Assembly (NCBI GenBank): GCA_031761425.1
Contig: JARFXV010000447.1
Span: 489,501-553,500 of the forward strand
DNA length: 64,000 nucleotides
Direction: 5' to 3'
From: Cosmopolites sordidus
Lineage: Eukaryota > Arthropoda > Insecta > Coleoptera > Curculionidae
Positions 23,326 through 36,206 of this stretch are shown here, piece after piece. Numbering within the stretch: position 1 is the stretch's first letter; each line of letters opens with the position of its first letter. A program made the position numbers and the translations under genes. The notes under the pieces are model-generated. The model worked only from the letters and a program-made list of their open reading frames with translations. It was not told where the DNA came from and made no database searches.

Positions 23326-23556
23326 GAAAAGAGGAAGACCGAGGAAAACTTGGAACAACTCGATCGCTGAAAGCCTGGCGAGGTGGAGAATTGATTGGGA
23401 AGAAACAATGGTGATAGCCAGAGACAGAGAGAAATTGAGAAGATTTCACCAAGGGGGCTGATGAATAGCTCAAACCTCAACACCCAGTAAGGTAGAAGAG
23501 GTGAAGACTAAGTAAGCAAGTTATGTAACCGAAATATTGCAGTCGGTCGTTAGGCC
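23318..23556 (+). mobile_element. LINE 3' end, right arm of a palindrome
   Basis: The plus strand reads KRGRPRKTWNNSIAESLARW, then ARDREKLRRFHQGG and a stop, the R-G-R-P-x-K-x-W ... A-x-D-R-x-x-W-R tail of LINE proteins. It mirrors 22,998-23,205 with small differences, including the ends GCAAGTTATGTAACCGAA and CAGTCGGTCGTTAGG. Confidence 0.75.
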
Positions 23557-23564
23557 GACATCAT

Positions 23565-23745
23565 TCGGAGATGATTTAAACTTTAGATTAAATAATATCC
23601 TGATGATGCTAACATGGTTAGCGAAACATGTGTCGAGAAGTGGAAAAAAGTGATTTGGTGTTTAGTGGTAAATCTCTTCGAGTTTGGTGTTTCACACCAA
23701 AGGTTCCAATAGATGAATGAATAACTCCTTAATTGATATTATGTC
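23565..23745 (+). ncRNA. Hammerhead-ribozyme-like repeat, best copy
   Basis: Core in order: CTGATGA 23,600-23,606; one extra T; stem II GCTAAC (23,608-23,613), loop ATG, GTTAGC (23,617-23,622), perfectly paired; GAAA 23,623-23,626; stem III A-U and C-G closing loop ATGT; GTC 23,632-23,634, the expected cleavage point; then GAGAAG. Stem I is weak: TATC before the core pairs three of four with GAGA. This is the layout of minimal type I hammerheads found in animal retrozymes and Penelope-like elements. The extra T before stem II is a departure from the textbook core. The tail includes GATTTGGTGTTTAGTGG, CTCTTCGAGTTTGGTG and CAAAGGTTCCAATA. Self-cleavage is an inference. Confidence 0.5.
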
Positions 23746-23749
23746 TTGT

Positions 23750-24350
23750 CGTAATGCAGCACCAAGGTGTTTTTAATATTTGGTCTCACTAGAATGAACC
23801 TTTTCCGAAGTCTATCAAGAACTGAGTCTCCGAAGTCTTTCAGGTAAAAATGTTGGTTTACCGTTTGGTTTAGAGGCACAAATTCTTTATGGAATATTCA
23901 CGCAGATATTATTCATCCACAATTTATTGGTCCAAATCTAATGAACGGTTGAGAGAGTCAAATTCAACTCTTCCCCATCATTCTGACTGTTAACCGATGA
24001 CCAAAACGCATAAGATCCTGGATGATGAGGACATTTTCTTCAGTTCTTACTATTGAAAGCCTTTTTCTATGAGGTTCATCTTCAATCGAGTCTGGACCTT
24101 CTGAGAATGCCTTAAACCACCTGAAAATCTGGGCCCTCGACAAAACACTGTTTTCATATGCCCGAAATTTTGAAAAATTTCAGGTTTATATTGTGTAGGT
24201 CTATATTTTTGTTGAAATTTTGCAAAAGTTTCTATCGAACTGTGCCGAAGTCTGAAACAAAGTCTGATATCAGATCGTTGCTTCAAATTCTTACTGACAT
24301 CACACCAGATGGTGATCTCTCTTTCCTCCAAAAGAGAAGCCAATAGTATT
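23750..24350 (-). mobile_element. Mariner relic with internal deletion
   Basis: Minus-strand pieces: CFRLRHSSIETFAKFQQKYR (N-terminal region), RFKAFSEG-like and DSIEDEPH, TEENVLIIQDLM, then a jump to FVPLNQTVNQHFYLKDFGDS and KNTLVLHYD (second catalytic D region). The first catalytic block is missing, so the coding region is deleted internally as well as frameshifted. It is the same subfamily as 29,000, 25,480 and 55,185. Confidence 0.85.
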
Positions 24351-24472
24351 GCCAGATTGAATACTACGTCACCGGTCTCATTACTTTATTTATACACTTC
24401 GTAATAATTATTGATTGATTTGTCCGTTACTTTGTGAGAGTTCATTTTTTAAATCGAATAAAACAATTTAAT

Positions 24473-24656
24473 ACTTTGTTATCTATCACTTTTATTTTTA
24501 AATTTGTGTGACTGTAGTTTCGTAAAACGATTTTACATTCTCAAACACTACTTTAAAACTAGTAAAAAAGTTTTAAAGTAGTGTTTGAGAATGTAAAATC
24601 GTTTTACGAAACTACAGTCACACAAATTTAAAAATAAAAGTGATAGATAACAAAGT
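24473..24656. repeat. Perfect palindrome with 88-bp arms
   Basis: 24,473-24,560 and 24,569-24,656 are exact reverse complements separated by AGTAAAAA. Outside the arms the similarity continues weakly (CGAATAAAAC left, GTTTTATTCG right). One arm occurs alone, diverged, at 45,228-45,318 within a hAT relic, ending at the same base (CTTTAAAACT). It is therefore a mobile or copied unit, or a fresh inverted duplication of one. An RNA from it would form a long duplex. Confidence 0.92.
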
Positions 24657-25475
24657 ATAAAATTTGTTTTATTCGATATACACTTCGTATTATATTCATT
24701 AACTAATTAATTTACATAGATTTTAGAACATTTGATTTCCTGTAGCAGCATACCTAGTAGAGTATTAGAAGACATGCATTAGCGTCTTTTTAGTAACTTT
24801 ATTATACTTGGTAAAATTTACGGACAAAAATCCGGTCATGTATCTTTTATCCATCTCGTTTTCGGTAAAGACGTTTCCGTTCGCAGTATTCTACAGCAAC
24901 TGAGATAAATTATAATCGGACGTAGGTAGGTCCGAGAAATATAGAGGAAATCGAATATTTCCTAAAATTAAATAAAATTTTAAATTATAATAAATAATTA
25001 ATTTAAATTATATTTAATTAATTTAATTATAATATTAATTATTTTGGAATAAAAATTATTTTAAATTAAAGTGAGATTCAATGATGATGGTGACAGATGG
25101 TGACTTTATAGATTGATTGGTTTGAAGAAAATATATGACTCAATTATGGAACTTTCGCACGTTGAAAGCGTACTTGATAAAGAACGTGACCAAACTTAAG
25201 CCAACTGTTTGATGTAATATATGGTATATAAGAAATAAACACCATATATTACTCTCATTAGTTCAACTGTATGAATGATTATACCAATTTTCTATTGCAA
25301 TTGAAGCTTATATATGTGTATGTTACATCATTATAATTTTATCAAGAATTTTAGAAATTAATAACATTGTAGTACGATTACGTAATTTTAACTACCTTCT
25401 TCCTTATGAAAAGTATAATTGTGATTTCAATCGTCCGTTGAATATAAAAAGCATATTTTATCATATATTCCTGAA
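24657..25475. other. Unassigned AT-rich spacer
   Basis: Includes an extreme A/T stretch at 24,955-25,075 built of AATTAATTTAA-like words. No transposon motif was seen. Confidence 0.4.
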
Positions 25476-25479
25476 ATCG

Positions 25480-25715
25480 AAAAAATTGTGAAAGCTGATG
25501 ATTATAAGGGTTCTTGACTAAAACATCAATCGGGTCTCGACCTTCTGACAATGCCTTAAACCACCTAAAAACCTGTACAATATAAAATACAGTTTGCATA
25601 TAAATTTTTCAAAATTTAAGGCCTATGTTGTGTATGCCTATATTTTTGTTGAAATTTTACAAACATTTTTCTCACACTGTGCCTAAGTTTTAAACCAAAC
25701 GTGAAAACGCACCCT
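25480..25715 (-). mobile_element. Mariner N-terminal fragment
   Basis: The minus strand reads VQVFRWFKALSEGRDPIDV in frame, preceded in another frame by the KFQQKYR-like start. This is the first helix-turn-helix region (R-V-F-x-W-F-K-A-x-x-E-G-R) of the same mariner subfamily as 23,750-24,350. Only about 70 codons remain. Confidence 0.78.
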
Positions 25716-25734
25716 AGGTGCTAGAAATTATTTA

Positions 25735-26180
25735 CTTGCTTTATTATTTCGTTGTTTAAGGTCACCTTGACTTCTCTTTTTTTGCGAGACAACTATGACT
25801 TTTGATTTCGAATTATTCAATTTCATTCCGTTTATTATCAGCGCGTCGTTCACAGTTCACACTTTTAAGTTTGCCTTAAAGTCATTTTCACTCCTTGTCA
25901 ATATTGCGACATCACCGGTGAACGCACACTCTGATATATCAATTTTCTCTAGGTTTCTGTAGCCAATACATAGTAGTTTTGTCTTCTTTTGTATTTCTTT
26001 TATTGTTTCATCCATGTGGATAATGAACAAAAGTGGGCTCAAACTTCAAGCCTGCCGAACTCCTTCTTTTGTTATAAATGCTTCCGATTTTGCATTTTTC
26101 CTTATTACTCTGTTTCTGGTTGTATTATACAGACACTTGATAACCTCTATGAGTTTTCTGTTTACATTTCTTTTTCATTA
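25735..26180 (-). mobile_element. LINE reverse transcriptase fragment
   Basis: The minus strand reads EVIKCLYNTTRNRVIRKNAK, EAFITKEGVRQA, an in-frame stop where G-C is expected, SLSPLLFIIHMDETIKEIQ, CAFTGDVAILTRSENDF (catalytic A-D-D region altered to T-G-D), and NDALIINGMKLNNSKSKV. It is a central polymerase fragment of a non-LTR element. Confidence 0.9.
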
Positions 26181-26181
26181 T

Positions 26182-26632
26182 TTATTTTGCATGAAAATTG
26201 TGAATTTGATGAAAGTGGTTTGTGTACACATTACAGTATTTTAGTCGCTTATTATTGTCTGTAGGCATTAGGTCTTGGACAATGTGAATGTTATAAGGAA
26301 ACATTTGAAAGTCCCTTTTCAAAACATTGCGAAAAGTGGGTAGGGAAATTCCCAGCTGTGCACACACGTTTGTAGAAACTCCTGCACACCTTGCTCCAAA
26401 CGGGTAACATTTGTAACGCTTCGAGTTGTTCTGGGACCTCTGCTGTAGTGCCCGTCCCCAACTGTTAAAAATTCTTGAAATTGCTTGAAGAAACCATAAA
26501 CTGTATTTTTATGAGGCGCCGAATGATTATCATATTTTCTTCCTAATTCGCGTTGAGGTACAATAATTGAATTATTTTGTTAGTATAAATTTTAAAAAAA
26601 TCACTACGTTCTTTTACCGTATGTTTATCCAT
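26182..26632 (-). mobile_element. Tc1/mariner-superfamily transposase fragment, N-terminal half
   Basis: ATG at 26,632 starts MDKHTVKERSDFFKIY. Later frames give SAPHKNTVYGFFKQFQEF, VGDGHYSRGPRTTRSVTNVT, then AQLGISLPTFRNVLKRDFQM and NIHIVQDLMPTDNNKRLKYC. This is the full DNA-binding half of the WPPRSPDLTP-type family seen at 5041. The catalytic half is absent; a LINE fragment abuts at 26,180. Confidence 0.85.
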
Positions 26633-26639
26633 ATTCAAA

Positions 26640-28995
26640 CTTGCATGTCTACATTGAACAACATCCTAGTCCAAACTGTCACAAATATTACAAAACAAAA
26701 TGACGCCAATACAAAATGCTAAACTACAATACTTGTCCACCCTGTATCTTCCAGATTAAATTAATGTAGAAACTCTTTGGTTTGTTCTTTACATTTTTTC
26801 CTAACGCTTCAGAAAAAACTTTATTATTCGTTTCTGGAAGGATTGCAGATTGAAATTTTGTTTTAAAACCTTTGCATCTTCCATCGTCAAATTGTGTTTT
26901 TACCAATTGTCTCTAAGTTATTGTTTCATTTATAATAAACTGTAAAACCTTTACACAATTCGTAAAATAATTGCAACCTTTCCCTCTTAAAGCTTTAATT
27001 ATCGCATGGTTTTCTTCCTTTTCGTGTGCATTCATTGAAATTCAGAAATTATTCAGTTTCTTGTATAATTTCTAAATGAAATTGCTTGTCTTTTGAAAGA
27101 CAAGCAATTTCATTTAATCAATGATTTCATCAGTAGTAACTTTTATTAGTGTAAGTAGTAACTAACGGTTATTCAGCGCTTTAGTATATATCAAAGTCTA
27201 AAACCCATTCAGAGAAAATTATGTTCAGTTCTGTCGGTATTTTAAAGGTATTCTTTAATATGAGCTGCTATCATGAAAACAGATAATAATTCATATGTAT
27301 TCGAGAAAACTGCCGTAATCTATACGCTATGATGAGTATTATCAATATTTCAAGATGTTGTTGCATTCAACCATCTTTTATTATCCACAAGACACTGCCA
27401 CACATACCATAAGCCTGCCATAATAATGGTATCTGAAAGCTGGTCCACAATTATTGTTAGTGATTTACAGTATTTTTACATTATCGTAATATGAATGTTA
27501 TAAAAACAAATTATTAGTATGAGGAAGTTTCTATAACTAATAGGTGAGTAAAAAAAGATTTTTCTCAACTATTTTGCAAAATCAGTGCATATTTACACTT
27601 AGATTATTGATAAGGTTTAATTATATAGGCCAACATTTATTTTTGTGCCGGTGTATTTGGAACTGATTTTATACGAATTTGATGACCTGAATTTAAATAT
27701 GGCATTAGTTTTTGTCTTGGAGTTCAAATTTCTATAACATAACATTTCAGCGAAATATAAGTTTACACTATTTTAAGTTAAATCCATAGATCAAATAAAA
27801 AAAACTAATCAGGGAATTTTTAAAGTCATCGATGAAACCAACTAGTTTTGACTGGTTTCAGGACAAATCTCTAGTGAGGTCAATTAACTCATCCTGGTTG
27901 AGGATGAAACCTTCATTATCAAAAAGGTAATCAGAGGGACAATACTCGTCTACTGCTACAACTACGTTGGGATCGACGCTTCCTCTGAGTGAGGTACCGG
28001 GCGTTTTGCAGAGACTAAATCAGGATAAGTCCAATTGCTACGGTTGTTTCGACCGATTCCAGTAATATTCACTAGGCAGAAATAACAGTATCGAAGTGGT
28101 TTATGGGTTCTCTCGAAACTATCGGTTCGCCGAATTATATACCTTTTCCTTTCCCGGTAGTCCAGTATCGTAAATGTTCTGTTCAAGTTTTACAGACCAG
28201 ATTCGGTGCCCAGGTTTTATCCTGATCACCAAGCCTATCTAATATACGCTTTCTTTACAAAGTTACTAACATTTTTTCTATTTTAACGTAGACTTTCCAT
28301 ATATGTAACAAAATATATCAAGATGACTTACACAACTTCTTCTATTGAACCTTCCATATGAACTCTTATTTCTATTCAACAACACAAATACAGCAATCTA
28401 CAATACAGCACGTTTTAGTCTGACTTAATAATAAATATTTCCTAAACATAAATATCACGACGAGAACTCACAAACTAACCTCCACTCTAGAGCAAGCGTT
28501 GAAGGTCACTTCAGTTACGGAAAAGACAATGCTTATGCCATCTAGTAGATTTTCCAACTAACTCAATGGCAGACTGATGATAAGGCAAATATTCAGGAAC
28601 CAATCCTTATATAATAATTTTAGAACACTTATACTTGAATGTATTGAACTGAAAGAAACATTGAGAGATAGCTGGATGTATCTAAAAAAGTAGAGGAGAT
28701 AGAAGAAAACTGATTTTACGTTAAGATTTAGAGCCCCAAATATAGCTAATATCAGTTCTAAAATCCTAGGCACCAATTTTTTGGTTTTTTAGATCTGTAT
28801 TGTCTATTAAAATATAAGATAAGATTGCAAGAAATCTGTTTTTTATTGGCTGTAATGATTTTGTATAGAAAATCTTTTTTATAACCCTTAAAAGCAAGGT
28901 TTTTCTCTTCGGCCAGTTTATGCAAAATTCATCTGGCTTCCTTGTGGACTTGTAACACCAAGCTGCTCTGCATACTCATTTTTAGTTTTCCGCCC
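26640..28995. other. Long stretch without a recognised gene
   Basis: AT-rich DNA with short frames only. Contains the 20-bp-arm perfect hairpin at 27,074-27,115 and a GC-richer stretch at 27,840-28,200 holding a 74-codon minus frame without recognisable domain. No transposon ends were identified. Confidence 0.4.
27074..27115. repeat. Perfect hairpin, 20-bp arms, 2-base loop
   Basis: AAATGAAATTGCTTGTCTTT and its exact complement are separated only by TG. The near-zero loop is typical of a template-switch inverted duplication. Confidence 0.9.
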
Positions 28996-28999
28996 ATAG

Positions 29000-29765
29000 T
29001 TTCTACTCAGTAATATAAGCGGATCGCGGAAGTCAAGTCTGATGAATAAGTGGGCTGCGAAGCAACTGTGATGTTTTTGCTTGCCAAAAACTCGTTAATT
29101 GAAATCGTTGTGTGGTAATGCGTATTGTCATAATGCTGCACCCAGGTATTCTTTATGTTCCGTCTCATACGAATGACCATTTTTCGAAGTCTTTCCCCTC
29201 GAGAACCTCTAAGAACCCCTCGGTAAACACGCTGGTTTACTGTTTGACTTTGAGACATAAATTCCTTATGGACGGTCAGCGTGCTTTAGATCTTTGATTA
29301 GCTCACTCAGCTTTTTTTTGGGCGGTGGTGACGTTGGAATGTGCCATTCCTGGTTCTGACGCTTCGTTTCTGAATCCAAGACTTGTCACCAGTAATGACA
29401 CGTTCCAGAAAATGAGGGTAATTTTCAATCTGCCCGAAAATCTCCCGAAAATCTGCCCGAAAAAGATATGTTTCCCTCCTGTGGTCTTTTTGATCCTACG
29501 AAAGAGTTTTTGGAACCATTTCGCTGCGAGGTTTATTTTCAATCGTGTATCCGTTTTCCGAGAATGCCTTAAACCACCTGAAATTTTGTATCCTTGACAA
29601 AGCACTGTCCTGTGTTCCTAGGCCTATTGAAGTTTTATAATAGTGTGCGGCGCGCTGCGCCCAAGTTTGAAACAAAACTTGATAGCGCGTCATTACTCGA
29701 AATTATTGTCACTGATTTTCAGAGCGCACTACAAAAATCTGGCTCACGAAAAGAATTATTACAGA
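29000..29765 (-). mobile_element. Mariner relic
   Basis: Minus-strand pieces in order: FRWFKAFSENGYTIENKPRS (N-terminal helix-turn-helix), YPHFLERVITGDKSWIQ (first catalytic D), GTFQRHHRPKKS, SQTVNQRVYRGVLRGSRGER, VQHYDNTHYHTTISINEFLA (second D) and TYSSDLTSA. Order and spacing are those of a mariner transposase, frameshifted repeatedly. 29,766-30,440 beyond it has no recognised content. Confidence 0.9.
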
Positions 29766-30439
29766 TTGCTTATCCTTTCTCTCATTGTGCTCCATGCAGC
29801 ATAAATTATTGCAGTGGGTGGTGTAATATTAATCTTCCATATCTATCAGCTGAATTGCAAAGCGGATGAAAAATCGAATAGGGTTTTTCGTTATTACCGA
29901 CATAGAAAATACTAGTTTTTCAAATTTGCTAAACTGTATAGCATTATAAAGAACGAATTGGCAATGCATTAAAATCCCAAAAGGGCGGAAAACTAAATAT
30001 AATTTAAATTGCAATTTCAGTTATTATGAAAATTTAATGCTAAAAACTTTTTGCACACGTAATATTTATTTTTTCTTCTAATTGTAAATATTCTTTATCA
30101 TCTAGAACCAATACCATAAATAAATTCCGACCGACTGATTTAAAAGTTACAAAGAAAATGATGCAGATGTTCTGATGCTGCCAATTTATGAATTTTTAAT
30201 AAAGTTTTCGAGTGTGTGAGAGTGGTCTTTGACCGGAAAACCGGTTACAAAAAACAAACAAGCCGATCGCTGTCGGTAAATGGGTCAAGCCTAATTTTTG
30301 ACCGAACCGGTTTAATTATAATAATAATAGTAATTAGTATTTGGTCGAACTGCTCATCAAGGACTTGAAATTGTCGCAAACGACACCGTTTTCGCAAAAA
30401 AATTAAAATCAGATTTAAATTCATATAAAAAACGCATCA

Positions 30440-30840
30440 TGGAGCTATCGACGCGTGTTCGACGGCAATAATATGATAATATCGGTTGTTTCTCGCTCGC
30501 TTTTACTGCTCAACACGATTTTCAATGCTTATAATTGCGTTCTGATACTTTAATTGCCGCAATTGAAGTTGTCGATGCTCCTGCGTGGCGAGATAATATT
30601 TTTCAAGAGATTTTCGACATGAAAAACAGTTAAACTGATCCCACCAAGCTCCTACTGTAGTCCTCCTGCTGGTTTTCACCCATTAAATCGCAATAAATCA
30701 AGACAAAGTAGCTGTGCCTCGGATTTCAAAGGTTGCTTTTATGATCTTGCTCTTTGATCAATCTCTAAATCGTAAATTAATCCGATGTATCAGTGGGTTT
30801 AGTGATTTTATGAGTAATTTTTCGTATGACAAATATATCA
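30440..30840 (+). repeat. Dispersed repeat, copy 1 (pairs with 42,020-42,440)
   Basis: About 400 bases similar to 42,020-42,440. The plus strand of both encodes IAAIEVVDAPA in the same context (AYNC ... IAAIEVVDAPAWRDNIFQEI here), with a frameshift in this copy just before IAAIE. The shared peptide suggests a mobile element or duplicated gene with a coding part, but I do not recognise it. Confidence 0.7.
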
Positions 30841-30990
30841 ACGGTATTTGATGCGTGCAATAGTTAACAATTTTAATACTATACTAAATCAATTAAAATA
30901 AGTTTAAATTAAGAAAAAGCATATTTGGCAAATATTAATTTGTAATTATGGTATTTAAAGAATAAACTACAAATAATCCAATGAACATTG

Positions 30991-32830
30991 TTAACCTTTA
31001 GCTATTGACGTGCATTTTATGTAAGGTCGGTATGTTTAGATATGAACTGAGATAACTTCTCGTAGGGAAAACAAAAAAATAAATATACGAAATTTCAATA
31101 TTTATTAGTGTTTTATTGTCGATATAAATCAAACTAATTTTTTTGGCATTTGTTGTAAAGATCGTTATTTCGACCAAAACGTATAAACAATTATAAAAAT
31201 TATCAAAAATGATTTTTTTACATAAATAACATCTGTATGTTGACTTGCAATTAAGTTTTGGAGGGCACGAATGGCATATATCTCTTGTTTTCTCGTCATC
31301 AGGTTGTGGTGGAGGTTGATCAGGCATATCTGTTCCTAAGACTCTTAATAAACTCATTCTTAATTCTCGCGGCAATCGCATATTATGCACTCGCCTCTGC
31401 ATGTGCTCTAGCACTAATGCGCGTGCTATTTCTTTTATAAACGATCCCCTCTCAGTGCTGTTAGGGTGATGAATCTGATATAATAGATATGCATTAACAT
31501 TACAAATATCTAACATGCGGTAAATACATAAGTAAAAAATTTGTATCCATTTTATCAACCCCACCTTTTGCGGAATTATAATATGCTATAGTTTCTGGTT
31601 TACCAGTGCGTTGATCTATTTCTTCAAAATGACGACATTACATTTTTCGTGAATCCATATAGTGTTGTACCTTCCAGTTTTTGTTTTGAGGGAAGAAATT
31701 GATGAGGCACTTCTTTTTTATTCTTTCGAACTGCACCAACACAAGTCAAGCCCCTCTTCTTCAAATCAATACATTCTATAGATATGAACCAGTTATCACA
31801 AGTCACGTTTTTATTGCTGCCATAGAAGGCCTTTGTCAAACGAATCACACACTGAGTAGGAACCATAAGTTTATTTTCTTCTTCCACTAAAGTTTTGCCA
31901 TCTGACCCTTCTCCTGAATAAATATAACCATTATAGAAATAACCATTTCATGCGTCACACAAACACATTAGCCTGAGTCCATGATTAGATGGTTTACATG
32001 GTGTATAAATAATTAAGTATGGCCGACCTCCGAATGACACAAGCATTTCATCTACAGTAGCGCTCTCTGATACATTATAAAGAACTTGACAATTGCAGAC
32101 AAATTTATTGAATATGTATGACACAGCCGCTAATTTGTGGGTATTTGTTTTCTTTCTTATTGTCTTGTCAGTAGGATTATCAAATCGCAGGCAATGAATA
32201 ATGCATAGGAAACTAATCTTCGACATTATATACCTAAAAATATCTCGCTCTGTACTATCTGTGGCTTGGATAGCCAGATTTCAGTCAGATAGTCAGCATT
32301 TTTGTGATTGGATTTAAAAACTGTACTATACATAAGAAGTCCGAGAAAAGCTACGAGTTCTATTATATCAAAATCTTGTAATTCTGATCTATTTTTTTTT
32401 TTGGCAAATTTCTGTCTGTACTGCGACATTTTTACGTTAGTCCACTTCAATACCTCGTCCAAAATATCACTGTCAAAAAATCCTTTTCATTATTTGCTGT
32501 CAATTTTGAGGTAGATTACCGCGCAATTATATTTAATGGATGCTTCGCCCATTTGAATCTATTCTTTCTATAATACAACTGAAAATGATACAAAGCTGGC
32601 TTTGTTTCTACACATCTTCAGAATCGGAAACTCCTTCATCAGTGTCACTATTATGATCATTCTGGGTACCTAGTTATCTCCAATATCATCGGCTTCAGAA
32701 TCACTAAAATCTTCAGATCCCAGCCAGGGCGTGATGGCACCTTCAAAGTAACTACTTCGCCATATGACAATTCTCCTCTAAATTTGATTTCAGTTTTTTA
32801 CTCGATATACTCTGAGTCTCCATTTCGCTT
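30991..32830 (-). mobile_element. piggyBac-like element relic
   Basis: Minus-strand start near 32,823 (METQSISSKKLKSNLEEN), an acidic segment, then LDEVLKWTNVKMSQYRQKFA, FDIIELVAFLGLLMYS, SATVDEMLVSFGGRPYLI (first catalytic D, about 32,051), RLTKAFYGSNKNVTCDNWF (second D, about 31,796), KNKKEVPHQFLP, AKGGVDKMD (third D, about 31,560), and the C-terminal cysteine cluster CHSCPPKLNCKSTYRCYLCK (about 31,250). All three acidic residues known to be essential in piggyBac transposases are visible, but at least four frameshifts separate the pieces. TTAACC at 30,991 could be the TTAA-flanked left end; I could not find the right end. Confidence 0.92.
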
Positions 32831-34035
32831 TTTTATTGCAATTTTTCAAATGAAACCACAAATAACTATACACAGTTAATAAAAAAATAATAACGTAAAC
32901 ACTGACGTGCAGCCTCACAGGCGGCTCTGAAATTTCAAATCGATTGTGCGTACCGAATTCGATCCCGCCAACACTAATATCGCTCTGAATGACGTGAGCG
33001 CAACTAAGCTCCGAGGTACTTAGAAACCCAACACACCCCGTGTGGTTTTTTAAGAATTTAATTAAGAATCATGCCTTACATCAGCCCTGAAGAATGTGGC
33101 AACGTCGCAATCAACAAAAATTGTAATTTCAAAATTGCATCAAAAATTATTTCATTGTTTCAGTGCGTACATTTTTTCATTGTTTCAGTTCGAGTTATAA
33201 GCAAAGGTATATTCTTTTCACGAATATCAGGATATGCTTCTTATTCATCGGGAATATCTCCAAAATTTCGAAGGATTAGTGAAGTACGGGAAGTGTTGTG
33301 TGACATGTTAGATTTTCTCATTAGATTGTACATAAAACACTAACACAGCAATTAGTCTATCCATACAAAAAGGCTACAAAGGGTAAAAGCACTTTTAACC
33401 ATTGCCTTTTCAAGCAGGTAAAAATATTGTGAATGGTTTATTGGGCAAAACCAAAGCAATCCAAATTTTGTATTCAATATTTTATCAACGGGCATTGGAC
33501 CATGGACATTTTTAATAGTTAATTTAATAAAACAATTAATTATGTGTTTTTTATAGTGACGTGAATCGTTTAAAACGTGTTATAATGTGAAAAATTAGTG
33601 CAAATAATTTGAACTTTGACATTAAATAACAATAATGTATTATGTTTTTTACAGTAAAAATTTATGTGGAAACGTATGGAATAAATGACTATATGAACAT
33701 AAGACGAGTTCGGAAAACATGAAACGGTTCGATGGAAATAAACACGACGTTGCCATTGTTAAAAAAACTAAAATGGACCTTCTGACCTGTTTTCAGTGGA
33801 AATGATTTTGAATACATGTCATAACAAAACTTTTTGCTCAAAAAATTGTAAAGAATTATTGGTGAAATTGATGAAAGAACTTCAAAAATACCAAACCAGA
33901 TCTGGACCGCGATTAATTTCAGTTATCGAAAACCGATGTGATGAGGGTAGAAACCGAAATGGACGCGATGAAGCGAGCGCTTTGGCTTACTTTCCCTTAC
34001 ACACTGGGTAGTAGATAACGTCTACATGCATCATC
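32831..34035. other. Unassigned
   Basis: Includes a CpG-bearing stretch at 32,900-33,050 beside the piggyBac and several 70-90-codon frames without recognisable domains (33,071-33,343; 33,796-34,011). Confidence 0.35.
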
Positions 34036-34037
34036 CC

Positions 34038-34207
34038 GGGTATCGATTCCTTCATACTATGAGAGGTCACGACGTTTCGCCAAAATCTCATTTGGCTTTC
34101 TCCAAAAAAAAGTATTGTTTGCTTTGAGTGAAGAGTCCAACTGGACTCTTTATCCATGAGATTTTGGCAAACCGTCGACCTTTCACTAAACGAACGGATC
34201 GATACCC
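34038..34207. mobile_element. Short fold-back (MITE-like) element
   Basis: GGGTATCGAT at 34,038-34,047 is complementary to ATCGATACCC at 34,198-34,207, and inner blocks pair too (GCCAAAATCTCAT against ATGAGATTTTGGC). A stem with arms of about 60-70 bases is predicted, with mismatches. No target duplication is clear. Confidence 0.6.
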
Positions 34208-34239
34208 TGAATGATTTAGTAACATACGGCGGATTTAGT

Positions 34240-34860
<621 letters not shown>

Positions 34861-34978
34861 ATTTTGCTAAAAGATTGCATTACTATTACATTTGTTGGTA
34901 CAGACTAAGGATGTTTATGGTGTTTTGGGGCTAAACATACGCTGTTGTGCAAAAAAACATAGTTTTTCATAGCTTTGA

Positions 34979-36206
<1,228 letters not shown>

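Noticed and set aside
25989..26264. 91-codon plus-strand frame
   Set aside because: It lies opposite the LINE reverse transcriptase fragment on the minus strand and has no independent support.
30200..30330. Paired GACCGGAAAACCGGTT and GACCGAACCGGTT words, considered as a MITE
   Set aside because: Words are short, arrangement is mixed direct and inverted, and no ends or target duplication were found.
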